A stretch of 64,000 bases of DNA from Cryptosporangium phraense (GCF_006912135.1 NZ_VIRS01000016.1:142685-206684); one strand, 5' to 3'. Counted from the first letter of the stretch, positions 16,325-25,177 are shown. Notes: generated by a model from the sequence alone, not told the origin. A program made the numbers and translations.

Positions 16325-19300
16325 CTATGCCTCGAACAGCACGCTCGTGACGATCGTGGCTGGATCGGTCAGATATCCCATCCTGTGTAGGAGGTACGCG
16401 GCAGCCGACAGAAACTGGCGGGGCCCGGGAAGGTGACGGGCCGCAGCTAGTTCGGCCACTCGGGACAGTCCGGCCTTGACGTCTTCCGTTGGCGGGTCCG
16501 GCGCAAAGCCGTACAACGCGATGGTCGTCATCCAGAGAACGGCCTCGTTGGGGTCATCGGAGAACGCGAGGCTCAGACCTTCCATGGCCGCGTACTGCCA
16601 GCCGATCAGGGCTTCAGGCCGGTGCTCGCTGACGTGCTGGTAGATAGCGCGTAGGTCGGCGAAGGGGGTGTCGGCCCATGCCCACCAGGCCGGGCGCGTG
16701 AGCAGAACGGCGGAGGCGGCAGGTTGCCACTCGTCGGCCTGTGCCTGGGCGAGGAGGTCATCGAGGGAGGCCGGAACGTCCACGACATAGTCCGCCACCA
16801 TCGCGCGGACGAGCTGGTGTTGGCGGTCGGTGAGATCCCGAATCCTGTCGTCGCTGCCAGGACGCGTCGGATCATCGAGTTCGATCGCGATGCTCGTCAG
16901 TTCTTCAGTGAGAGCTGCCGTGCTGAAAGCAGGCACTCCGACGGATCGGGCAAGCTGTCGGAGCGCGACGTCGTCACTCCAAAATGACCACTGTTTGGTC
17001 TTGGCGAGTTGAAGTGGTGCCAGCCAGGAGCCGAATAGCTCGGGATCGAAGTCGCCGAAGTCGGGTAGGTTCACGACCCGGTCGAAGACGAGATCGCATG
17101 AGGATGCTTCGAGCGCTGCGGCGCGGCGGAGCAGTTGGAGGCGGTCGGCCGGGGTCATCGGGTGGAAGACGAGTTGCTGGCGTTCGTCGTCCCACCCGAG
17201 GCTGCCGACGCTGGCGGCATTACTTCGGGCATGGATGACGGATTGCAAGATGTCGGCGCGCGACACGGCCGGCAGATGCACGATGGAGAACCTGCCGGCG
17301 AGATCAGTGCCGCCGGGGAGCTGGCTGGAGACCATGAGCGCTGACGCGTCTACGACGACCGGACGGTTCAATGCGTCACGGGCCGCCTGGTGGTCGAGGT
17401 CATGTTGTCCGTCATCCGCGGCGGCGGCAATTTGTACGCCCGCGGCGCGTTGGATTAGCACTAGGCCATAGGGCAGGCGCAACCCCGTCGCCAGCATCCC
17501 GAGGGGCAGGCGGCCGAGTCGGATAGCGCGAATGAGGTCTGTGGCTATCCGCGGGTCCGCCGTGGATTGCACGGTGGCGGTGATCTCGTCGGCCAGGGTC
17601 TCGATGGGTCCGTCGAACTTGCGTGCCCCAAGGTCGTCCCCGTGCCGGGCGATCAGGCCGTCCAATGCCTGGAACGCCGCAGCGTACAGTTCGTCGGGAA
17701 CCGCTGCCGCCGCAGCGGATGTCGTGGATCGCCTGGCGGCAGCCGCGTGGTCATCGTCGGGGTCAGAGTGCGTGTGGACATCCAGGAGCTCTGGGCGTTC
17801 GGCGGTGGCGCGTTCGATAATCGCCATCAGCAGCGCTCGGGCCAGGTTCGGGGCCTTATCCCGGAACTGGCTCGCTAGCGCGTAGGCCTGACTGGCGTCC
17901 TGGTCGGTCCACGGTTCGGTGGCGAATGCCTGGAGCCACCAATGGCCGTGCGTGGGGGTGAGGACGGATGGGTGGTGGTCGTGGAGCAGCGCGGCGGCTC
18001 GGTTGGGACGAAGTTGGACAAGTTCGGCGGCTACGCGTAGCCAGATGACGTCCGCCGGTGGGTCCGTGGTGAGCGTGAGCAGGGTGCCGGTGTGTCGCTC
18101 GGCGGCGGCACCATCGCCGGAGTGGATTGCGCGCAGCGCAAGGAACCGAAGTAGCCGGGCCCGTTCGACATGGCCGAGGTGCCCATCGGCGAGCGCGATG
18201 TGTGCGGCCTGTTCGGCCTGGCCAAGGCGATCAGCCTCTTGGAGTACCTGGACTCGGTAGGCCAGGAAGATCGGACGGTGCAGCGAGTGGTACGCGGCGT
18301 CACACGCGTCGAGGGCCTCGTCGTAGCGATGGGCGGCGCGGAGCTCGCGGATCAGCATCAGAGCTGCGTTCGCGTTCGTCTTGCTCAGTCCCCGCAACGA
18401 CGGCAGAGCCGGGTCCAGCTCGCGGACTGCAGCGGCCACGACGGTGATGCGCTGCGGCACGTCCGCGGAGATCAGCGAGCGGCGAACCAGAGGATCCAGC
18501 CGTGCCGCAGCGTCGACTCCGAGACCGGAGAGGTTCTCGACCGCGCGCAGGATGCCGGTGAAGTCGTCGGTCGCCTCCGCTTCGTCCAGCGCCGCGGTCC
18601 ACAGGCGGATCTGGTCGTCGCGGGGCAACGCGGTGTCGTTGATCCTCGCGGCGAGCAGCTGGTCGGCGGGTGCATCGCCGAGTTGCTCGGCGAGCGCCAC
18701 CGCAAGGTCGTGCTGGCCCAGTTCGTGTGCTGCCTCGGCTGCGTGTCGACGCACGTCGGGGCGCTCTGCCTCTTCGATCCGCGCGACGCCGTGCGGCGCA
18801 GCGAGTGCGTAGCGCAAGACCACGTCCAAATCTCCGGACAACACGTGGATCTCGAGCAGCTTGTCCAAATACCCATCAGTAGCGCCGGCCCATCGATGAC
18901 GCTGCTCGACGGCGTGCCTCATTAGTTCGCCCGCCCGCTGGAGGTCGTCGGCGTGGGCGCACGTACTCAGCGAGCGATGCAACAGGGCTTCGGCAAGCAA
19001 CTCCATCGCGTCACTGCCATCACGATCCAGCTCCAATGCGCGTGTCGCCCGGACGACCGCAGCGTCCCATTCGTGCGACCGTAGTGCGTGCCTGGTCAGG
19101 ATGGCCTGAACAGCGTGGTCTGAGCGAGCTGCGGGAACGTCGAGGTCGAGCCCGGACGGCAGCTCCCACGGCGCGGCGTTCCCTGACGGTTGCGCCAGGA
19201 TCGCCCGTATCAGCGCAACCACCAACTCCGTGCCGGGGAGGCCGGCTGCGCGATCAACCAGTTGATGGGCGCGGTCCCGATCGAGATCCAGCAGCGGCAG

Positions 19301-20083
19301 GACCGCGGCGAGAAGCAGGCGCCCCTCGCGCTCCGGGTCCGCCGCTGCGGCGCGCTCGAACGCCTCCGACCCAACCGCCATGGCACCGTGTTCGACGCCA
19401 AAGCTGGCGACCGCTCGCCAGGCGCGTGCCGCGTCACGGATCAGCCATATCGGCGCCATAGAGAGCAGAGCCCGGCAGGTCTCGGTCGGCTGGCTGCGGC
19501 CGTCAGCCAGATGAGCCGCGAGGACCGCGGCGTCACCGGGTGCGCTGTCATGCAGCTCGGCCAGGATGGCCGCAGTGGACGGGGGCAAGACCGTCAACAG
19601 CTGCTCGTACCGCGTCCGGGAATCTCGCTCGATGCCGCTGGCGATGTGATCCCACTCGTCGGCCGCGTCGCTGACGCACTGTCGTTCCGGGACGACGATC
19701 TTGTAGCCCTTGCCGGTCGGCTCCACCGTTCCTGGCGTGAATTGTTGCCAGTACCCTCGCTGCGTCTCGATATCGACGAGCACAATCAACACCGGTAGCG
19801 CATGCCCAAGCCATAGATGGAAATGAGCTTCGTCGAACCGGAACACCCAGCCGTCGGCGGTGCGTTCGCCGAAGAAGCTCGGACCGGCCTTGATCTGCAG
19901 GGCAATCAGACGCCCAGTCTGCCGGCCCGCCGAGTCCCGCGCCTCAACGTGCGCATCGATCCCCGCGTCCGATGTCGCCTGCTCCCGGAACACCCAACGC
20001 AGATCGCGCACGACCAACGTGTTCAGGATTGAGACCCCGAGCCGCCCCGTGCCCTCGCGGTCCAGCCCTGCAGCCCCCACCAC
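16325..20083 (-). CDS. DUF4365 - helical-repeat - PIN-like multidomain protein, 1252 aa
   Basis: Residues of about 8-170 match DUF4365 (PF14280), a restriction-endonuclease-like domain. Glu34 is followed by GIDAHVE (Asp43) and then ALQIKAG (Gln63-x-Lys65), the D...QxK core of PD-(D/E)XK nucleases, and later a tryptophan-rich strand (GYWQQFTP). About 700 residues of alpha-helical repeats follow, rich in Ala/Leu/Asp, typical of TPR-type solenoids. From about residue 905 a PIN-like fold is visible: VVVDASALM with Asp near 910, and FWSDDVALRQLARSVGVPAF with paired Asp near 1037. A helical tail completes it. AGGAGG precedes tandem GTG codons at 20083 and 20080; spacing favours 20080. Two predicted nuclease domains on one solenoid suggest a self-contained defence or RNA/DNA-degrading effector. 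That function is inference. Confidence 0.75.
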   Translation of the reverse strand: MVGAAGLDREGTGRLGVSILNTLVVRDLRWVFREQATSDAGIDAHVEARDSAGRQTGRLIALQIKAGPSFFGERTADGWVFRFDEAHFHLWLGHALPVLIVLVDIETQRGYWQQFTPGTVEPTGKGYKIVVPERQCVSDAADEWDHIASGIERDSRTRYEQLLTVLPPSTAAILAELHDSAPGDAAVLAAHLADGRSQPTETCRALLSMAPIWLIRDAARAWRAVASFGVEHGAMAVGSEAFERAAAADPEREGRLLLAAVLPLLDLDRDRAHQLVDRAAGLPGTELVVALIRAILAQPSGNAAPWELPSGLDLDVPAARSDHAVQAILTRHALRSHEWDAAVVRATRALELDRDGSDAMELLAEALLHRSLSTCAHADDLQRAGELMRHAVEQRHRWAGATDGYLDKLLEIHVLSGDLDVVLRYALAAPHGVARIEEAERPDVRRHAAEAAHELGQHDLAVALAEQLGDAPADQLLAARINDTALPRDDQIRLWTAALDEAEATDDFTGILRAVENLSGLGVDAAARLDPLVRRSLISADVPQRITVVAAAVRELDPALPSLRGLSKTNANAALMLIRELRAAHRYDEALDACDAAYHSLHRPIFLAYRVQVLQEADRLGQAEQAAHIALADGHLGHVERARLLRFLALRAIHSGDGAAAERHTGTLLTLTTDPPADVIWLRVAAELVQLRPNRAAALLHDHHPSVLTPTHGHWWLQAFATEPWTDQDASQAYALASQFRDKAPNLARALLMAIIERATAERPELLDVHTHSDPDDDHAAAARRSTTSAAAAAVPDELYAAAFQALDGLIARHGDDLGARKFDGPIETLADEITATVQSTADPRIATDLIRAIRLGRLPLGMLATGLRLPYGLVLIQRAAGVQIAAAADDGQHDLDHQAARDALNRPVVVDASALMVSSQLPGGTDLAGRFSIVHLPAVSRADILQSVIHARSNAASVGSLGWDDERQQLVFHPMTPADRLQLLRRAAALEASSCDLVFDRVVNLPDFGDFDPELFGSWLAPLQLAKTKQWSFWSDDVALRQLARSVGVPAFSTAALTEELTSIAIELDDPTRPGSDDRIRDLTDRQHQLVRAMVADYVVDVPASLDDLLAQAQADEWQPAASAVLLTRPAWWAWADTPFADLRAIYQHVSEHRPEALIGWQYAAMEGLSLAFSDDPNEAVLWMTTIALYGFAPDPPTEDVKAGLSRVAELAAARHLPGPRQFLSAAAYLLHRMGYLTDPATIVTSVLFEA

Positions 20084-20446
20084 GTCCTCCTGTCATACAG
20101 CACAGCAGGAGGAAGTGTAGGCAACTGACGTCTAACGGCTGGCGCACAAGACGCGAACGGCCAGAGGTGCGAATCAAGGGTATTTCGCGACCAGCGTTCG
20201 GCGCGAGCAACGGCCATACAACCTGGATGGGGTAGCCCCGACCCAAGTCGCCCCGCAGCCAGGCGCGCCGTCGACACCGCCACGCACTGCTCGGCGTTCG
20301 TCTTCCCTGCCGACAAAGCGGCCGAACACGCCGGCCTGAGCAGTCGATACGACACGCCGCCGACATCCGAGCAACCAATGAGCAACCACAGCCCATTTCT
20401 TGACCACATACGACACTTGTATTCAACAAAACAGCTGCTCAGCGGG
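20084..20446. other. Intergenic stretch left of tRNA-Lys remnant
   Basis: Contains the ribosome-binding site of the DUF4365 gene near 20090. No gene, hairpin or repeat I can support in the remainder. Confidence 0.35.
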
Positions 20447-20493
20447 TGGGCCGCCTGGGGATCGAACCCAGAACCCGCGGATTAAAAGTCCGC
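20447..20493 (-). other. 3' fragment of tRNA-Lys(UUU), probable attachment site
   Basis: On the minus strand 47 nt reproduce the second half of a tRNA: an anticodon arm with loop CUUUUAA and 5-bp stem GCGGA/UCCGC, a 5-nt variable loop, a full T arm with UUCGAUC, and the acceptor 3' strand with discriminator A. The first half (acceptor 5' strand and D arm) is absent; the flanking sequence is unrelated. Displaced tRNA 3' ends are the usual scars of element integration, so this is read as an att site. No intact tRNA-Lys lies in the window. Confidence 0.8.
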
Positions 20494-20540
20494 AGGTCTT
20501 GAGTCTCAACACCTCTTGGCTCTACTTCCATCTCACTGCT

Positions 20541-20891
20541 CTAACCTCGGATAGACGCCCTGTACTTCTCGACGATCTCAGTTGGGATCCGTCCGCGGAC
20601 GTTGACATCGAATCCTTGGGTCTTCGCCCACTCGCGGATTGCATGGTTCTGCTGACGGTTTGCCCCTACCGACTGGGACTCGCCCGCGGTGCGGGTGCGC
20701 GCGGTTCGCGGAGACTTCCCAGCCTTTCGGGCCGCCGCGACGAAGCGCGCCATCTCGTCTCGAAGAGCGCCGGCATTCGCGGCGGACAAATCGATTTCGT
20801 ATGCCGTTCCGTCGAGGGCGAAGTTCACGGTCTCCGCGGCGGCGCCGCCATCGATGTCGTCAACGAGGAGTACTTCGACCTTGCGTGCCAT
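20541..20891 (-). CDS. lsr2: Lsr2-family nucleoid-associated protein
   Basis: The 116-residue product has both Lsr2 domains: an N-terminal dimerisation part (KVEVLLVDDIDGGAAAETV ... YEIDLSAANAGALRDEMARF), a basic linker (KSPRTARTRTAG), and the C-terminal DNA-binding helices (IREWAKTQGFDVNVRGRIP). The DNA-contacting loop reads VNVRGRIP, close to the usual V...RGRIP of Lsr2, an AT-hook-like element that binds AT-rich DNA and silences acquired genes. It is probably a paralogue carried by the island, next to the tRNA-Lys att remnant. Confidence 0.9.
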   Translation of the reverse strand: MARKVEVLLVDDIDGGAAAETVNFALDGTAYEIDLSAANAGALRDEMARFVAAARKAGKSPRTARTRTAGESQSVGANRQQNHAIREWAKTQGFDVNVRGRIPTEIVEKYRASIRG

Positions 20892-21661
20892 CCGAACCTC
20901 AGTTGCTCTTGTTCCCGGTCTGTGTCGACGAAGTGTATGTGCTGCCGACGAGCCCCCATCGCGCCAGGCTGCTGCTGGATGGCCGTCCGCAGATCTCGCC
21001 GCCGGTCAACGACCATCGCATGCATTGGTTACCCGGACACGGCCATCGGGCGCCGAAGCCGTGTCGATGCCTGCACGACCTGATAGGCACTGCAGGCTTG
21101 TTCTCAGCCGAGTCGGCGACTCACGATGACTCTGCCGTCGGGTTGCGCGACTCAGCTCGGGCTGGCACCGCGATCTCGATCGTTGTCTGGCGACTCGAGG
21201 TCTTCCGCGGCCGGGAGGTGATCGGCTGAGTCTTTTCGGCCGATCTAGTCATTGTTCCGTGACCGATGCCGGGTCGTCCCGACTGGCTCGAGGATGGCCT
21301 CCTCGCGGCATCGATTGCGGTGTTCCAATCTTCTTGGGCAGCCTTGGGGTCGTGGCGGTCGTCCGTTGGGTTCGATGGTCTGCAGCCGTGGCGCCGATGC
21401 CGCACGGGCTTTCCTCGATGCCCGCGGGAGGCACAGGAAGCTGAGCTGACCGAGCCTGAGCGCCAGCACCCCTTCTCGGTCAGACACGCGCGCCGCCGTC
21501 GGCGGGCGGGGAGGCAAGGTCTATCCCTTGCGCGACGCCCGCGATGCCATGTTGGCCCGCTGTTGGGTACGGGTGACGCATCGCGACCGGCGAGACCGTC
21601 GGCTGTTGGACATTCGACGTTGGCGAACATGGCCGGTCAGGCACCGGAGCCACCCGTTCGG
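20892..21661. other. Long intergenic stretch with no supported gene
   Basis: Frames on both strands are Arg/Pro/Ser-rich with codon patterns unlike the neighbours, and none has a ribosome-binding site. I see no RNA gene. It may contain the promoter for the 21662-24449 integration gene set and the Lsr2 promoter. Confidence 0.4.
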
Positions 21662-22363
21662 ATGGCTAAGCGAACGAACGATTCACAACCCCGCCCATCG
21701 GACGAGCCCGACAAAAATCCTGTCTATCACAGCAGACGAACGAACATCCACAGCGAATTGCCGATCGCTGTCTGGCAACTGGGACACCACGAAAGCGCCC
21801 GTGAACCGGCCGAGGACTTCGCGTCGCGCGTCGCAGAGCGACTCGTTCATGTGTACGCGCGGCCTGGGGAATCAGTCGCCGACCTCGACGGCGACCCGAT
21901 CCTTCGCTATGCCGTAGTCGCCGCCGGATGCACCTACCTGGACGTGCAGCACCAGAGCGACGTTTCCGTGCTTGGGCCCGTGGCGCCGCCGGTCAGGCTG
22001 ATTGTCGTCCGCTGGCCTCGCGCCGCAGGCAACCCCGACCTTCTGGATCTCCGCGCCATCAGCCGGTTGTTGCTGCCCGACATCCCGAGCCTGGTCACGA
22101 CTGTTCGGCCCGACGACTCACCGCGACCAAGCTCAAACCCGAGTGACGATGAGCAATTGGTAGCGGCAGCCCACGACGCTGGACTTCACCGGATGCTGCA
22201 GATCGTTACAATCAGCGCCCCTAGCGGCGGTGATCGATTCCTTTACTACTCCACCCAGGCAGAGGCCGAACACCTCACGCGCGCGACACCTGCGAGATCT
22301 CAACACCCGACGCTGCGTCTCGACCTCTTCGTCTTCAGCCCGAACCTTTCGCACCATGACTGA
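21662..22363 (+). CDS. Methyltransferase-fold-like hypothetical protein upstream of integrase
   Basis: The segment from residue 25 (NIHSELPIAVWQLGHHESA, then a VAERLVHVYARPGESVADLD stretch and AVVAAGCTYLDVQ) follows the layout of beta-class DNA methylases encoded on actinobacterial elements: an opening P.aVW..G line, a helix, then PGE.V.D before SAM-binding motif I. The glycine-rich DP..G.GTT loop that holds SAM is absent, and no catalytic DPPY-like motif is present, so it looks catalytically dead. Start ATG 21662 is a choice; 21629 is also possible. It overlaps the next gene by 8 bp. Confidence 0.45.
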   Translation: MAKRTNDSQPRPSDEPDKNPVYHSRRTNIHSELPIAVWQLGHHESAREPAEDFASRVAERLVHVYARPGESVADLDGDPILRYAVVAAGCTYLDVQHQSDVSVLGPVAPPVRLIVVRWPRAAGNPDLLDLRAISRLLLPDIPSLVTTVRPDDSPRPSSNPSDDEQLVAAAHDAGLHRMLQIVTISAPSGGDRFLYYSTQAEAEHLTRATPARSQHPTLRLDLFVFSPNLSHHD

Positions 22364-22715
22364 CCGCGACTCAGTCACACGCGACGACGACACAACCACC
22401 CACGCTGAACAGCGAAAAGTCGCCCGAAAACGTCGCGAAGTCACGTTGCCGTCGCGCAACGAAGCGAGCTACGTTTCGGATTCTCCGGAGCCGGCCCTGG
22501 GCTTGGGCGCTCGGCCAACACCCGGAATGTCTCCCGCGGTGCTGCCGACACTCGCCGCGCCACGCACCGCCCCCATCTCCGAGAAGAAGTACCGACAGGC
22601 CGTCGATCTCCTCGCATCGATGATCGCCGAGGCAGTAGCCCGCGCTCGTTTCGAGCGGATCGACACCCCGCAGCCGTCCCCCAGCCCGGACAGGCCAACC
22701 AAGCCTGAGGACTAA
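22356..22715 (+). CDS. Small accessory protein of the recombinase operon, 119 aa
   Basis: The ATG at 22356 lies inside the end of the previous gene, and the recombinase starts 30 bp after this stop, so the three genes probably form one operon. The N-terminus is charged and flexible, with a basic patch (RKVARKRREVTLPSR). The C-terminal third is one amphipathic helix (KKYRQAVDLLASMIAEAVAR). Size, charge and position fit a recombination directionality factor or DNA-binding accessory, but nothing in the sequence proves it. Confidence 0.5.
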   Translation: MTDRDSVTRDDDTTTHAEQRKVARKRREVTLPSRNEASYVSDSPEPALGLGARPTPGMSPAVLPTLAAPRTAPISEKKYRQAVDLLASMIAEAVARARFERIDTPQPSPSPDRPTKPED

Positions 22716-22745
22716 GGCCGACTTTCTCTCCGGGAAGGAGTCGCC

Positions 22746-24449
22746 ATGGCACGCCGATCACGCCCGGCAAGGACGACGACCCTGTCTCTGCCGATCACCC
22801 ATCAGCGGGTCGCCACCTACACCCGTTGCTCCACCGATGAAGAGAACCAGCCGTTCACCATCGAAGCCCAGGACACCAAGCTCGACGCCTACGCCTCGTC
22901 GCAAGACGGCTGGTCCGTCGTCGCCAAATACACCGACGACGGCTCGGGCGGAACCCTCGACCGCCGCGACCTCCAACGCGCGATCGCCGACGCCAAGGCC
23001 GGCAAGTTCGACGTCTTGCTCGTCTACCGCGTCGACCGATTCAGCCGCCGAATCCGCGACCTGGTCTGGCTCCTGGACGAGCTCACCTCCGCCGGCGTCA
23101 CCTTCCGATCGGCCACCGAGCCCTTCGACACGGCCACTCCAGCGGGCCGAATGCTCGTCCAGATGCTCGGGGTCTTCGCCGAGTTCGAACGCGAGATGAT
23201 CATTGATCGGGTCATCAACGGGATGGAACGTAAGGCCAGCCGAGGCCAATGGACGTTGAGTACTCCACCAGAGGGGTACGTCGTCGATCAGGCGACCCAG
23301 TGCCTGACCCCGATCTCCACAGAATCCCCAAACATTACGAACATATTCCAGCAATACACGACTAAACGGCGCGGCGCCCGGGCGATTGCCGCGGATCTCA
23401 ACAGCCGCGGCATGCGACGACGCAGCGGGCGGCCCTGGAGCCACAAGACCGTCATCGATGTCCTCACGAATCTGGCCTACGTCGGCACGGTCGCCTTCCG
23501 CGACATCTACGTGGAAGACGCTCATCCGCCGCTGATCCCACCCGAGGTCTTCGCCCTGGCCCAGGAAATCCTCGTCGAACGCAGCGAACATCCTGCGAAA
23601 TTCGCCGGCGCGGCTTCCGACTACTACCTGAGCGGCAAGATTCGCTGCCCTCGATGCGGCCAGACTTACCTAGGAACGTCTGCCACCGGCAAGTACCGCC
23701 AATACCGCTACTACACCTGCTTTACCCGCAACCGGTACGGGACGGAGAGGTGCGGCGCCCCACGGATCCAAGCCGACGCCTTCGACGAGATAGTGCTCCA
23801 GGCGTTGGGCACCTTCTACCGCACCCGAACCGACCTGATCAACGACGCGCTCCGCGCCACCCAGGAACACCACCGCGCCGCAGTGGCCGGCAGCGAAGCC
23901 GAACTCGCAACGATCAAGGCTCGGCTCACCCAGAAAGAACTCGTCGTCGACCGCTACTTCACCGACTACGAGGCCGGGCGCCTCGACCACGATCTTCTTC
24001 GAACCCGGATCGAGACACTCTCCGAAGAACTCACCGAGCTCCGCCGCCGGCGCGATGAAATCCAGATCCAGCTCGACAACGCGCCTCCGATGATCAGCCC
24101 CCGTGAGCTCGAGACCGCCGCCGCATGGATCACTGACATCATTCGGGACGGGGACCACCCGCGCCGCAAGGAACTCTGCGACCTTCTCATCGACGAGTTG
24201 CAGCTCGACTTCAAGGCGGCCACTGCGACACCGGTTTTTCGTGTCCGAGCCGGAGACCTCGTCCCGGAAAGCAACGAAGCCCCGGCCAGTACTCTGGCCG
24301 GGGCGAATCAGGCCAGCTCACGCGGTGTTCGCGAGCATCAACCTCGGGTGGAGCTGAGGGGACTCGAACCCCTGACCCCCACACTGCCAGTGTGGTGCGC
24401 TACCAGCTGCGCCACAGCCCCGTCCGGCCCGTTCCGGACCGACTGCTGA
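22746..24449 (+). CDS. Large serine recombinase (integrase) ending across tRNA-Ala
   Basis: The catalytic domain is intact: nucleophile Ser in RVATYTRCSTDEEN, then YRVDRFSRRIRDLVWLLDEL and the EFEREMIIDRV helix. A Recombinase domain follows (RAIADLNSRGMRRRSGRPWS), then a zinc-ribbon (IRCPRCGQTY ... CFTRNRYGTERCGAP) and a coiled-coil near residues 375-450, as in phiC31-like integrases. AAGGAG precedes ATG 22746. The last 33 residues are encoded by the antisense strand of tRNA-Ala and sequence beyond it, and a terminator hairpin lies inside the frame at 24279-24304. The C-terminus is thus set by the attachment junction rather than by the protein family. Confidence 0.92.
   Translation: MARRSRPARTTTLSLPITHQRVATYTRCSTDEENQPFTIEAQDTKLDAYASSQDGWSVVAKYTDDGSGGTLDRRDLQRAIADAKAGKFDVLLVYRVDRFSRRIRDLVWLLDELTSAGVTFRSATEPFDTATPAGRMLVQMLGVFAEFEREMIIDRVINGMERKASRGQWTLSTPPEGYVVDQATQCLTPISTESPNITNIFQQYTTKRRGARAIAADLNSRGMRRRSGRPWSHKTVIDVLTNLAYVGTVAFRDIYVEDAHPPLIPPEVFALAQEILVERSEHPAKFAGAASDYYLSGKIRCPRCGQTYLGTSATGKYRQYRYYTCFTRNRYGTERCGAPRIQADAFDEIVLQALGTFYRTRTDLINDALRATQEHHRAAVAGSEAELATIKARLTQKELVVDRYFTDYEAGRLDHDLLRTRIETLSEELTELRRRRDEIQIQLDNAPPMISPRELETAAAWITDIIRDGDHPRRKELCDLLIDELQLDFKAATATPVFRVRAGDLVPESNEAPASTLAGANQASSRGVREHQPRVELRGLEPLTPTLPVWCATSCATAPSGPFRTDC
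24279..24304 (-). terminator. Hairpin, probable tRNA-Ala terminator inside recombinase frame
   Basis: A perfect 11-bp stem (GCCCCGGCCAG and its complement) with a 4-nt loop lies 44 bp past the 3' end of tRNA-Ala. Read on the minus strand it is followed by TTCGTTGCTTTCC, as in an intrinsic terminator. It could also stop recombinase transcription in the other direction. Confidence 0.6.
24349..24421 (-). tRNA. tRNA-Ala (GGC anticodon)
   Basis: The 73-nt gene folds as a standard cloverleaf: acceptor GGGGCUG/CAGCUCC, D arm GCGC/GCGC, anticodon stem CCACA/UGUGG with loop CUGGCAG, T arm AGGGG/CCCCU with UUCGAGU, discriminator A. The CCA end is not encoded. Its 3' end is the probable integration site of the island; no second copy of this 3' end is visible further left in the window. 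Confidence 0.93.
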
Positions 24450-24498
24450 ATAGTACACAACCCGCCGGGCTCCCCCTCCCCGGCCCCCTCCCGGCCCC

Positions 24499-25068
24499 TC
24501 AGTTCAACTGCGGATCCGCCGGATAGAACGCCAGCGCCGCCAGCATCCCGCCCTGCCGCCTCAACACCATCGACCACAGGTCGTCCGGCTGGGGCACGAA
24601 CGCATCCCCCGGCAGCGCGTCCAGCACCAGCCACGCGCCCTGCTCGATCTCCGACTCCAGCTGGTCCGCGTCCCATCCCGCGTACCCCGCGAAGACCCGC
24701 AGGCGGTCCAGCGACCCGTTGAACGCCTCCGGGCTCGCCGACAGGTCGACTGTCCCGACGACCCCCTCGACCCGGCTGAACCCGTCCGGCGACGTCCCCG
24801 GGCGCACCCGGGCCAGGCAGATCGCCGCCTCCGGCTGCACCGGACCACCCTCGAAGACGACCGACGGCTGCGCCGCGAACTCCTGCCAGCCATCGAGGAC
24901 GTCTTCGACCTGGACCTCGGTCGCGCGGTTGAGGACGACGCCGAGCGCGCCGCTCGGCTCGTGGGCGATGAGCAGAACGACCGAGCGCTCGAAGTTCGGG
25001 TCCTTGAGCGAGGGCGAGGCGACGAGCAGGCGCCCCGTCAGGTCTTCCGCCGGCATGCCCGTGATCAT
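24499..25068 (-). CDS. YqgE/AlgH family protein
   Basis: UPF0301/DUF179 family. Diagnostic segments are LTGRLLVASPSLKDPNFERS, VVLLIAHEPSGALGVVLNRA, VFEGGPVQPEAAICLARV and FAGYAGWDADQLESEIEQGA. The 189-residue length is normal. The fold is a two-layer alpha/beta domain of unknown biochemical function, cytoplasmic. I use ATG 25068; ATG 25056 is equally possible, and the frame is open further upstream without coding character. Confidence 0.88.
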   Translation of the reverse strand: MITGMPAEDLTGRLLVASPSLKDPNFERSVVLLIAHEPSGALGVVLNRATEVQVEDVLDGWQEFAAQPSVVFEGGPVQPEAAICLARVRPGTSPDGFSRVEGVVGTVDLSASPEAFNGSLDRLRVFAGYAGWDADQLESEIEQGAWLVLDALPGDAFVPQPDDLWSMVLRRQGGMLAALAFYPADPQLN

Positions 25069-25177
25069 GCCGAACCACCCCCGCCACCGTTCCGTCGAGT
25101 CGCCCACGGGCGCCCGTCGGAGCATGTCATCTTGTTCGCCGACGCGCGAGCATCTCCCGACGACCGGCACACGAAAA

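Noticed and set aside
1..24348. Left-end copy of the tRNA-Ala 3' sequence
   Set aside because: I looked for the acceptor and T-arm sequence across the region on both strands and did not see it; the left attachment site is probably outside the window or very short.
24338..25087. Gly/Arg-rich frame antisense of tRNA-Ala and overlapping yqgE
   Set aside because: It is a frame shadow of yqgE extended through a tRNA.
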